This document shows positions 1-6,136 of a DNA stretch of 8,368 nucleotides, piece by piece. The DNA comes from Candidatus Bipolaricaulota bacterium (GTDB taxonomy: Bacteria > Bipolaricaulota > Bipolaricaulia > M55B111). Position 1 is the first letter of the stretch, and each line of letters starts with the position of its first letter. The translations under genes and the position numbers were made by a program. The DNA is taken from the NCBI GenBank assembly GCA_018334615.1, contig JAGXLP010000050.1, forward strand, positions 1 to 8,368. The letters run 5' to 3'. The notes under the pieces were generated by a model, which saw only the letters and a list, made by a program, of their open reading frames with translations, had not been told where the DNA came from and did not search any database.

Positions 1-28
1 TTGGACCTGTCCTATCTCCAGCTGGCAT
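1..28 (-). CDS. DUF5320-like protein, N-terminal fragment (runs off left edge)
   Basis: Only the first nine codons are inside the window: an ATG at 28-26 read leftward gives MPAGDRTGP. A good Shine-Dalgarno site (GAGGTG, 40-35) lies six bases upstream, so this is a real gene start. The peptide matches the opening of DUF5320 proteins, which typically begin M-P-x-G-D-x-T-G-P and continue with a glycine-rich, often Cys-containing segment. These small proteins have no firm function; in many archaea and anaerobic bacteria they are found beside NifX/NifB-like dinitrogenase-cofactor proteins and Mrp/NBP35 ATPases. A Mrp-type ATPase is indeed about 1 kb away, on the other strand. The family call rests on nine residues plus context, so it is tentative; the start site itself is well supported. 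Confidence 0.6.
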
Positions 29-92
29 AATAATCACCTCGAAAGATTAATATTGTTTGAAAGTCCAAATTCCAGCTAATATTATCATATGC

Positions 93-104
93 ACAGTATG
101 CTGT
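93..104. repeat. Interrupted palindrome ACAG-N4-CTGT in divergent spacer
   Basis: The sequence is ACAG, then TATG, then CTGT, a two-fold symmetric site with a four-base centre. It lies between the divergent DUF5320-like and DUF2270 genes, about 65 bases upstream of the DUF5320-like start. The position would suit an operator for a dimeric regulator, but a site this short can arise by chance and no second copy was found. Confidence 0.2.
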
Positions 105-106
105 CA

Positions 107-133
107 AGGGAGGGGGTCAAGTTCCCCCTTCTT
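107..133. repeat. Strong GC-rich inverted repeat (hairpin) in divergent spacer
   Basis: Bases 107-116 pair with 124-133 around a seven-base loop (117-123). The inner part is five G:C pairs (112-116 with 124-128) and an A:T pair; the outer part continues with G:C and A:T pairs and two G:T wobbles on the plus strand. It sits mid-way in the 214-base spacer between two divergently transcribed genes, where no gene ends. It is therefore an odd place for an ordinary terminator. It could lie in the 5' leader of either gene or act as a protein-binding site. No T-run follows immediately on the plus strand. Confidence 0.5.
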
Positions 134-242
134 ATAGTAAAAAAGACTTTGGACACACCTAATATTTCAGAGGCTAAATTGTTCTGATCTGTTACTTTTG
201 CAAGGAGATCCAATATAGTCTACACTTGACTGGGTTGAGACG

Positions 243-965
243 ATGCCAAATCAAGAAAAGCCAGAGATATCAAACGAAGAAATCGAGAACGCATTAATTC
301 ATCTTTACCGTGGCGAAGTGCAGCGTGTCAATACCTGGCGAAATCGCCTGGACCGCACACCGTACTGGTCTCTGGTCATGGTAGCAGGCATGATATCCTG
401 GTCTTTCTCGGCACCGGAGAGGTCTCCCGCACTTATTCTTGTGACTCTTCCCATAACTTCCGCCCTCTTGACGCTGGAAGCAAACCGATACCAGATACAC
501 GAGGTATGGAGATCACGCTTGCGACTGCTGGAGGAAAACTTCTTTGCAAACCTTCTCGACCCCAACGCAACACTTCCCAGAACCGAATGGATGGAGGTAC
601 TTTCGAGGGATCTCAGGGAGCCCCAGTACAAGGTTTCCTTCTCTGCCGCACTTGCTCTGCGCCTTCGGAGAATATATCTCTGGATCTATGCCACCATTTT
701 ACTTAGCTGGTTCATGAAGATGGTCCTTCATCCAACTCAGGCAAAATCCTTATCCGAGTCGATCCAGAGAGCGAGAATAGGTTTTATTCCCGGACTTGCA
801 GTGATCATTAGCCTACTTGTGTTTTTTGTTCTGGCTTCTGCTCTGGCCATTCTGGGCATTTATACGGTAAAAGAGGAAAGGGGAGGGCAGGTGCTAGAAG
901 AAGAACCAGGCTATGAGTGGCGGAGGGAGGAAAACAACGAAGAGTGCGAGACCTCAGATGAATAG
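243..965 (+). CDS. DUF2270 family integral membrane protein
   Basis: This 240-residue protein belongs to the DUF2270 family of membrane proteins of unknown function, first defined on archaeal sequences. Two family blocks are visible: HLYRGEVQRVNTWRNRLDRT (residues 20-39), ahead of the first membrane helix, and the stretch at 79-101 with its YQIHEVWRSRLRLLEENFF core. Four hydrophobic segments are seen at about 41-57, 61-78, 142-161 and 179-206. The Arg-rich loop between helices 2 and 3 and the strongly acidic C-terminal tail (residues 210-240) would lie on one side of the membrane. The ATG at 243 is the first methionine and lies just before the conserved N-terminal block. The Shine-Dalgarno match is poor, but an AATATA box is centred about 27 bases upstream, which would suit a leaderless archaeal mRNA. 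The Mrp gene follows after 80 bases with its own promoter-like sequence. No function can be stated. Confidence 0.85.
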   Translation: MPNQEKPEISNEEIENALIHLYRGEVQRVNTWRNRLDRTPYWSLVMVAGMISWSFSAPERSPALILVTLPITSALLTLEANRYQIHEVWRSRLRLLEENFFANLLDPNATLPRTEWMEVLSRDLREPQYKVSFSAALALRLRRIYLWIYATILLSWFMKMVLHPTQAKSLSESIQRARIGFIPGLAVIISLLVFFVLASALAILGIYTVKEERGGQVLEEEPGYEWRREENNEECETSDE

Positions 966-993
966 CCACAAACCCCGCCACCCTGCATTACAC

Positions 994-1007
994 TTTATTT
1001 ATATTTT
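994..1007 (+). promoter_or_regulatory. Candidate archaeal TATA box for the Mrp-type ATPase gene
   Basis: An A/T-only run, TTTATTTATATTTT, lies in an otherwise mixed-composition spacer. Its core is centred near 1001. With the usual archaeal distance of about 26 bases, transcription would begin near 1027 and leave a leader of roughly 18 bases that still contains the GGAGG site at 1036-1040. The geometry fits archaeal rules well. It is a positional inference only. Confidence 0.4.
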
Positions 1008-1045
1008 CCAGTTCCCGACTTCAGAATAACAATCCGGAGGTATTT

Positions 1046-1867
1046 ATGAACGATCAACAGACCAGTCAGAAGAAAAGAGCACAAAGTGAAACTATAAATC
1101 TTAAGGACGTCAATCATTCTCTGGTAGTAATGAGCGGGAAGGGCGGAGTGGGCAAGAGCACTGTCTCCGCCAACCTGGCCGCTTCTCTGGCCGCAGAAAC
1201 CGATAAAAGCGTTGGTTTACTGGACGCAGACCTCCACGGGCCGGACATTCCGAAAATTATGGGGGTTGAAGACGAAAAACTGGAAGGCACCCAGGAAAAA
1301 ATTGAGCCGGCCAAACTGGATAACCTAAAAATAATCTCCCTCGGGCTGACATTGCCTTCAAAAGACTCGCCTGTAGTCTGGCGAGGCCCACTAAAGATGA
1401 AAGCAATCAAACAGTTCCTCGGTGACGTGAACTGGGGTGAGCTGGAGTATCTAATCATTGACCTCCCACCGGGAACAGGTGACGAGCCTCTGTCTATTGC
1501 CCAGGTATTAGAGGACATAAACGGTTCAATCATCGTTACTACACCACAGGATCTCTCACTGCTGGACTCGAGGAAAGCCGTGAACTTTTCGAAAAAACTC
1601 GATTTACCGATACTGGGAATTATTGAAAATATGAGCGGCTTTGTCTGCCCCCACTGCGGTGAAAAAACGGATATTTTTAAGTCAGGTGGCGGTAAACATG
1701 CGGCCGAGGAGTTAGGGGAAAATTTTCTTGGAACTATACCACTTGACCAAAGAATCGTACAGACGGGGGACGAAGGCGAGCCATTCGTTTTAGCTTATCC
1801 GGATTCAGAAGCCTCAAAATCGTTCGCGGAGATCGTCCGTAACTTCAAAAATTCAATTAATAAATAG
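1046..1867 (+). CDS. Mrp/NBP35 (ApbC) family P-loop ATPase, Fe-S cluster carrier
   Basis: This 273-residue cytoplasmic protein is a Mrp/NBP35-type member of the deviant Walker A P-loop NTPases, which bind an iron-sulfur cluster at a dimer interface and pass it to apo-proteins. Visible motifs are the deviant Walker A GKGGVGKS (31-38), the switch I region LLDADLHGPDIP (58-69), Walker B/switch II IIDLPPGTGDE (137-147), VTTPQ (164-168), and the cluster-binding CPHC (201-204) after NMSGFV. It has no N-terminal DUF59/MIP18 domain and no N-terminal four-Cys ferredoxin-like motif, so it is the short core form. The ATG has an excellent Shine-Dalgarno site (GGAGG, 1036-1040, five-base spacing). A DUF5320-like gene about 1 kb away fits a metal-cofactor context. 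The family call is secure; which apo-proteins it serves is unknown. Confidence 0.95.
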   Translation: MNDQQTSQKKRAQSETINLKDVNHSLVVMSGKGGVGKSTVSANLAASLAAETDKSVGLLDADLHGPDIPKIMGVEDEKLEGTQEKIEPAKLDNLKIISLGLTLPSKDSPVVWRGPLKMKAIKQFLGDVNWGELEYLIIDLPPGTGDEPLSIAQVLEDINGSIIVTTPQDLSLLDSRKAVNFSKKLDLPILGIIENMSGFVCPHCGEKTDIFKSGGGKHAAEELGENFLGTIPLDQRIVQTGDEGEPFVLAYPDSEASKSFAEIVRNFKNSINK

Positions 1868-1934
1868 AAATTCTTGCCGCGATAAAACCGGTTAATTTTC
1901 TACAAATTCCAGTCCATCAAGCTTCAAAGGGGTT

Positions 1935-1940
1935 GGGTGA
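1935..1940 (+). promoter_or_regulatory. Shine-Dalgarno site selecting a TTG start
   Basis: GGGTGA lies six bases before a TTG at 1947 and pairs with the CACC core of the 16S 3' end. It is the main reason for choosing this TTG as the methyltransferase start: the next in-frame ATG is at residue 43, inside the region ahead of the SAM-binding motif. Confidence 0.55.
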
Positions 1941-1946
1941 CCACAG

Positions 1947-2603
1947 TTGGAAGAATTGTACCCGCGTTCCCATATAGAAATAGACGGTACCCTGGCCCGT
2001 TATTACGAACAATTGTTGAACTTGATCACGCTGGGGAAATATAGCAAGTTTATCGAAAATGCAATCCAGGCAATGGACATCCAACCCGAAGATAGGATTC
2101 TTGACCTCGGAGCGGGAACCGGATACAACGCAGAATACATGGTGAAGTACTTGAATACGGGCGGAAGAATTCTCGGTCTGGACATAAGCCGTGTCGGAAT
2201 AGAACGGTTCAGGAACAAATTCCAAACCAATCCTTCCGTAAGAGTCGAAAATAGACGGGTAGATAAGCCGTTACCCTACGATTCGGAATTCGATAAAGTG
2301 CTTACCTCGTTTGTTATACACGGATTACCCCACCCCGCCCGAGAAAATCTGATAAAGAACGCGTTTAAGGCTTTGAAGCCCGGAGGAAAATTTTTCATCC
2401 TGGATTACGGAGAATTCGAGTTAAGCGAATTACCTCTCCACGTCCGGTTTCCTTTCCGGGCGGCAGAATGTGAATATGCTTTCGACTACATATCTCGTGA
2501 CTGGAAAGCCATCCTCGTGGACTTTGGGTTCAGCCCCACGGGAAATCAAAAATACTTTGACGGTTTTACCCGGCTCCTGGAGGCAAAAAAGCAATCCGGT
2601 TGA
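1947..2603 (+). CDS. Class I SAM-dependent methyltransferase, UbiE-like fold
   Basis: This 218-residue protein has the Rossmann-fold methyltransferase signature. Motif I is ILDLGAGTGYNAEYM (51-65), which binds the methionine part of S-adenosylmethionine. The acidic end of strand beta 2 is GLDIS (77-81), with D79 the likely ribose-binding residue. Motif II/post II is in FDKVLTSFVIHGLPHP (115-130), and KALKPGGKFFILDYGE (141-156) is the typical motif III. The overall layout resembles the UbiE/COQ5 and general Methyltransf_11 group, but the C-terminal part (160-218), which would contact the substrate, carries no motif that identifies one. It starts with TTG behind a GGGTGA site. It lies 79 bases after the Mrp gene and converges on the helicase gene across 139 bases. 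The substrate may be a small molecule, lipid or quinone precursor; the sequence does not decide. Confidence 0.85.
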   Translation: MEELYPRSHIEIDGTLARYYEQLLNLITLGKYSKFIENAIQAMDIQPEDRILDLGAGTGYNAEYMVKYLNTGGRILGLDISRVGIERFRNKFQTNPSVRVENRRVDKPLPYDSEFDKVLTSFVIHGLPHPARENLIKNAFKALKPGGKFFILDYGEFELSELPLHVRFPFRAAECEYAFDYISRDWKAILVDFGFSPTGNQKYFDGFTRLLEAKKQSG

Positions 2604-2742
2604 GGTTTACAACTAAAAACCGGGAATAACCGTAAAAACCTAACGACCTCTACTACGGGTAACCTCCGGCAAAACTAACTCGGGGTGTTGATTCATGAAA
2701 CACGAGATAATGGTTTTCAAAGAGGACTTTCTCACATGCGGT

Positions 2743-4977
2743 TTAATTTCCCTTACCATCAAAGCCCAGGCGCTCTCCTAATTTCTCTAAGATAAAAATC
2801 GCTCCCTTTTTATCCAGAGGCTCGTTATCGTTTCCACATTTAGGTGAGTAGATACAGGAAGGACAACCCTCCTCGCAGTCGCAATCAGCAATTAGCTCCA
2901 GTGTTCTTTCCAGGAGATCGTCAAGCAGTTCATAAACCTCCTCCGCAATACCCACCCCTCCTTCGTAAGCGTCGTAAATGTAAATATCTCCGCCGCCTTC
3001 CGGGTGGTGACGCGAAGAGAAGCCACCGATGTCCCACCTGTCACACATGGCGTAAAATGGGGTAAGTGAGATTACAGCGTGCTCTATCGCGTGAAGTCCG
3101 CCCTCCGAATCCATACCTCGCCTTTCAAGCTCAGAAAGAACGCTTTCCGGAACGCTAAACCAGCTACATTCAGTATCAAATTCCAGCGGAGGAAGATCCA
3201 GGGGATGAACGTCAATCACCCGATCGTACTTCTTCTCCTTGTAGTGCGAGTAGAACTCGGAGACGGAAACTTCACCAAAATTAACCCCGACACCTTCCTT
3301 CCTCTTTTTCGAGATTCTCTCTTTTACCTGGAGGGAGGTTTCAGAGATGGCCTGAGTAAAATAATCCACCTCTTTCCACTTGACTTCAGCGACCTCTCTC
3401 TCGAGATCAAGCTCTTCCACCAGATAGGTTTTCCCCTGATGGAGAAGCGTAGCGTTCTCATGTGCTTCCCGGTAGGCCTGGGGCAGGTCCATTGTCTCCA
3501 GGAGTTCCCCGTTGTGAAGCACTTTAATTGTGGTTTCGTTTATATTGTCCAGCCTTACTGCAGCACTGGCACGAAACGTACCGGAAAAAAGAGCTCCGGC
3601 GGGAGTTTTCTGCAGAATGTCGCGTTCAGCCAGGGAATCTATTTCCTCCTCGTACTTTCGTCCAATTTCCTCGTTTTCTCGAACCGGCAACTCCGTAGCG
3701 GCACACGCCAGGTGACCCATGGTTATGTTGGAGTTATCCAGGTCAAGGATGGCGTGTTCGTGGTCCCTATCGAAGAACTCTCTCGGATGCTTAAGAAAGA
3801 ACTGATCCAGCGGGTTTTCAAATCCAACCAAAACCACAAGTGAATCCCTTCTTCCCCTGCCTGCCCTGCCAGCCTGTTGCCAGCTAGAAGTTATCGTCCC
3901 CGGATAACCTGAGATAATCACCACGTCTAGCCCCCCGATATCTACGCCCAATTCAAGAGCATTGGTAGCGGCTACTCCTCTGATTTCGCCAGTTCTCAAC
4001 CCCCGTTCAACTTCCCTTCGCTCCTCCGGTCGATATCCCGCCCTGTATGCCTGAATAGGAGCATTCTTATACCCCGAACTCCAATCCGCTATCAGTTCAG
4101 CCAGTCGACGGGAGAGGGTAAAACAAAGAGTCTGGAGGCCGTGGCTTACAAAATAAGAAACAAGTTTACCCGTTTGATTATGAGGCGAGTTATCGGGATA
4201 ACGGAGAGGGTTCCAGAAGAGAAAATGCTTTCTTCCCCGAAAGGAATGATCTTCCGAAACCAGGGTAAATTCTTTGCCAGTTAGGTTTTTGGCGTGTTCT
4301 AGCGGGTTGGCGATCGTCGCCGACGAAAGGATGAACTGTGGATCCGAGTTATAGTGGTCAAAAATCCTCTGCATTCGCCTTATCACCATTGCCACGTTCG
4401 AACCGAAAACCCCCCTGTAACTATGTACTTCATCCAGCACTACATAATCCAGGTTACCGAAGAACTCCTTCCACTTTGAATGCCACTCGAGGTAGTGATG
4501 TAGGCCATAAGGATTGCTTATGATTATTCTGGAATTCTTCCTTATTCCGGGTCTCCTGGACCGGGGCGTATCTCCGTCGTAGACGCAGGGGTTAAGGTCC
4601 AGACCCAGACCCCGTTCTATTTCTTTAATAGTCTCCAGTTGATCCTGTGATAAGGCTTTCGTCGGATAGACGTACAGGGCCCTGCTATCCGGTTCGTTCA
4701 ACAATCTGTCAAACACGGGAATATTAAACGCCAGCGTCTTTCCCGAAGCAGTAGGGGTGGTGATGATGACGTTCTTACCGTTGTTGATTTCGTTTATCGC
4801 CCGCGATTGGTGGGAAAAGAGTTCAATATCTTCTTCTTCCAGGTAATCCTTAATTCTCCGGTCGTAACTGGCTTCTCCGTATTCAGCCTCCCGTTCGGGC
4901 AGGAGCTCCACGTGTTCGATTTGATCTTCGTACCAGCCCTGGCCTTTTAGGTCCTCAATTACTTCACGTATCTCCAT
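2743..4977 (-). CDS. mrfA: MrfA/YprA-type SF2 DNA helicase with C-terminal DUF1998/MZB zinc domain
   Basis: This 744-residue protein is close in length to Bacillus MrfA (YprA), a 3'-to-5' DNA-translocating helicase acting in repair of mitomycin-type damage. The RecA-like domain 1 shows HQ (56-57), Walker A TPTASGKT (74-81), motif Ia YPTKAL (104-109), Walker B DEVH (182-185) and SSAT (218-221). Domain 2 shows CFTLSRR (285-291), ATNALELGVDIGGLD (337-351) and the arginine-finger motif QQAGRAGRGRRDS (367-379). The C-terminal region has HAIEHAV (629-635) and CDRWDIGG (645-652), then a cysteine cluster at C699, C701, C705, C708 and C714, as in the DUF1998 (renamed MZB) zinc-binding domain. All catalytic motifs look intact. 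Its ATG at 4977 lies inside the last codons of the nuclease gene, a 14-base overlap that implies coupled translation; a weak GAGG lies upstream. The gene symbol is given by family and context, not by proven function. Confidence 0.9.
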   Translation of the reverse strand: MEIREVIEDLKGQGWYEDQIEHVELLPEREAEYGEASYDRRIKDYLEEEDIELFSHQSRAINEINNGKNVIITTPTASGKTLAFNIPVFDRLLNEPDSRALYVYPTKALSQDQLETIKEIERGLGLDLNPCVYDGDTPRSRRPGIRKNSRIIISNPYGLHHYLEWHSKWKEFFGNLDYVVLDEVHSYRGVFGSNVAMVIRRMQRIFDHYNSDPQFILSSATIANPLEHAKNLTGKEFTLVSEDHSFRGRKHFLFWNPLRYPDNSPHNQTGKLVSYFVSHGLQTLCFTLSRRLAELIADWSSGYKNAPIQAYRAGYRPEERREVERGLRTGEIRGVAATNALELGVDIGGLDVVIISGYPGTITSSWQQAGRAGRGRRDSLVVLVGFENPLDQFFLKHPREFFDRDHEHAILDLDNSNITMGHLACAATELPVRENEEIGRKYEEEIDSLAERDILQKTPAGALFSGTFRASAAVRLDNINETTIKVLHNGELLETMDLPQAYREAHENATLLHQGKTYLVEELDLEREVAEVKWKEVDYFTQAISETSLQVKERISKKRKEGVGVNFGEVSVSEFYSHYKEKKYDRVIDVHPLDLPPLEFDTECSWFSVPESVLSELERRGMDSEGGLHAIEHAVISLTPFYAMCDRWDIGGFSSRHHPEGGGDIYIYDAYEGGVGIAEEVYELLDDLLERTLELIADCDCEEGCPSCIYSPKCGNDNEPLDKKGAIFILEKLGERLGFDGKGN

Positions 4978-6019
4978 TTACCGTTTCCTCAAGGAGTTTA
5001 TGGAATAAATCTACAAGACTCAGCAGGTCCTGACGATTATGGGCCAAAATAGGTAGTAACGGTCCGGGATTCCCACTTTCCCTATATGTATTATAGAAAT
5101 CCGGTACCAGAGAGCTGGGAATGTCAAGATCACGATCCACGCCAAGAATAGTGCGTTCTATCGTACCTAATTTACAGTCTCTTACACCATGGCTGAGAAT
5201 ATTTCTCGTAAAGAGATAGAGGTCCAGGTGCGGGTGAGAGAATTTCCTGTTGTTGCCGTAGTAGGAAAGCCTCCGCTCTATGTACGGAATATCGAAGTTC
5301 TTTCCGTTATAGGTGAGAATGATCTCCAGGTCGTCCAGGTGGCTGGTAAACTGAGCCAGGGTGGCCATTTCCTGGCTCACGTCCCCGGCGAGAAACTGAT
5401 GAACCGCCACTCCCTCACCAGTGGGGTGAGCCAGGCCAAGCAAAAATATTGGCTGGTTCGACAGCCCCATCGTCTCTATATCGACAATGGCGAAATCTTC
5501 CCTGTCGAACAAACCCGAAAGCTTCAGAAACGAAGAATCGGATAGAGTTTTCCATCTTCGTAAAATTCTGTAAGCATCAGTTAAACTCTCTTTCTGGAAA
5601 ACTTCCTGTATTGATTTTGCCTTATCGCCCCATTTGTGATGGTTTACGAGATCTTTAATTGTTGAATATCCTTCCTGTTTAAGTTCTTTCTCTCGGACGT
5701 ACCCAATCCCATACACTAACTTCAGGTCGCAAAGAATATCTCGAGGAGATGTATTCGGGGTAGTAAAAGGCTTCTGAACTGGCTCATGCAGGTGAAGGGT
5801 TTCCCCATAGTTGTTATTTACAAGCTCGAACTCCGTCTCGGACAGAAGGTCTCTCCCACGGTATTCTTCCAACAAACCCCGCTTCAGTCTCTCCGCGGAC
5901 GCGTACCGATTCCCGGGGGGAGAATAGAACTTACCTCCATCCTCCGTCCCTCCCGTGCTTGCTTTTCTGTTAGAATTTCTGCCCAATAACTTGTCTGCTA
6001 TTCTTTCCAGTTTACCCAC
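4964..6019 (-). CDS. mrfB: MrfB/YprB-type DEDDh exonuclease with N-terminal HhH-like segment
   Basis: This 351-residue protein is a ribonuclease H-like DEDDh 3'-5' exonuclease of the YprB/MrfB group, which works with the MrfA helicase in DNA repair. The nuclease domain spans about 175-345. The five predicted metal-binding and catalytic residues are D180 and E182 (in IVDIETMGL), D243 (in TYNGKNFDIPYI), and H327 and D331 (in HNRQDLLSL); HLDLY (264-268) is also typical of the family. Residues 99-126 contain VYGIGYVREKELKQEGYSTI, which resembles a helix-hairpin-helix DNA-binding motif. The first 45 residues are polar and look disordered. B. subtilis MrfB is longer (about 413 residues) and has a C-terminal TPR region; this protein ends right after the nuclease core. 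The start is GTG at 6019 with GGGGGT (6029-6024) four bases upstream; no in-frame ATG occurs until residue 184. The stop overlaps the helicase start. Confidence 0.88.
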   Translation of the reverse strand: MGKLERIADKLLGRNSNRKASTGGTEDGGKFYSPPGNRYASAERLKRGLLEEYRGRDLLSETEFELVNNNYGETLHLHEPVQKPFTTPNTSPRDILCDLKLVYGIGYVREKELKQEGYSTIKDLVNHHKWGDKAKSIQEVFQKESLTDAYRILRRWKTLSDSSFLKLSGLFDREDFAIVDIETMGLSNQPIFLLGLAHPTGEGVAVHQFLAGDVSQEMATLAQFTSHLDDLEIILTYNGKNFDIPYIERRLSYYGNNRKFSHPHLDLYLFTRNILSHGVRDCKLGTIERTILGVDRDLDIPSSLVPDFYNTYRESGNPGPLLPILAHNRQDLLSLVDLFHKLLEETVNGDT

Positions 6020-6056
6020 CCTTACCCCCGTAACTAAAGGAAATCAAATAAGGTTA

Positions 6057-6070
6057 CAATCTAAATATTG
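6057..6070 (-). promoter_or_regulatory. Candidate TATA-like box before the mrfB-mrfA pair
   Basis: On the minus strand this reads CAATATTTAGATTG, an A/T-rich, partly symmetric stretch (CAAT...ATTG). It is centred about 45 bases upstream of the GTG start. An archaeal promoter here would initiate near 6037 and leave a leader of about 18 bases containing the GGGGGT site. If correct, the nuclease-helicase pair has its own promoter, separate from that of the upstream transporter gene. The support is positional only. Confidence 0.25.
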
Positions 6071-6136
6071 CACTACGGTTAAATGATAAGTCAGCGCCCG
6101 GTAAGTGACAATGAGGGGTCAACGGGAGGTAGTTGG

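Noticed and set aside
1114..1533. A 139-codon minus-strand frame inside the Mrp-type ATPase gene
   Set aside because: It is antisense to the conserved Walker motifs and its Ser/Pro-rich translation is typical of a shadow frame.
1883..1900. AACCGGTT palindrome flanked by A and T runs after the Mrp gene, considered as a terminator
   Set aside because: The stem is four pairs with no loop, so it cannot form a stable hairpin. The T-rich stretch alone is weak evidence for termination.
2614..2640. Direct repeat TAAAAACC at 2614-2621 and 2633-2640 in the convergent gap
   Set aside because: Eight-base, A-rich and only two copies; it is likely chance and has no further periodic copies.
2695..2781. 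A 28-codon plus-strand ORF (MKHEIMVFKEDF...) with a GGGGTG site seven bases upstream of its ATG
   Set aside because: It overlaps the 3' end of the helicase gene on the other strand, has no recognisable features and is short enough to arise by chance. The start signal is the only support.
3079..3843. A 254-codon open frame on the plus strand opposite the helicase gene
   Set aside because: The opposite strand encodes a helicase with intact motifs in order. The plus-strand translation has no family resemblance and is a shadow frame.
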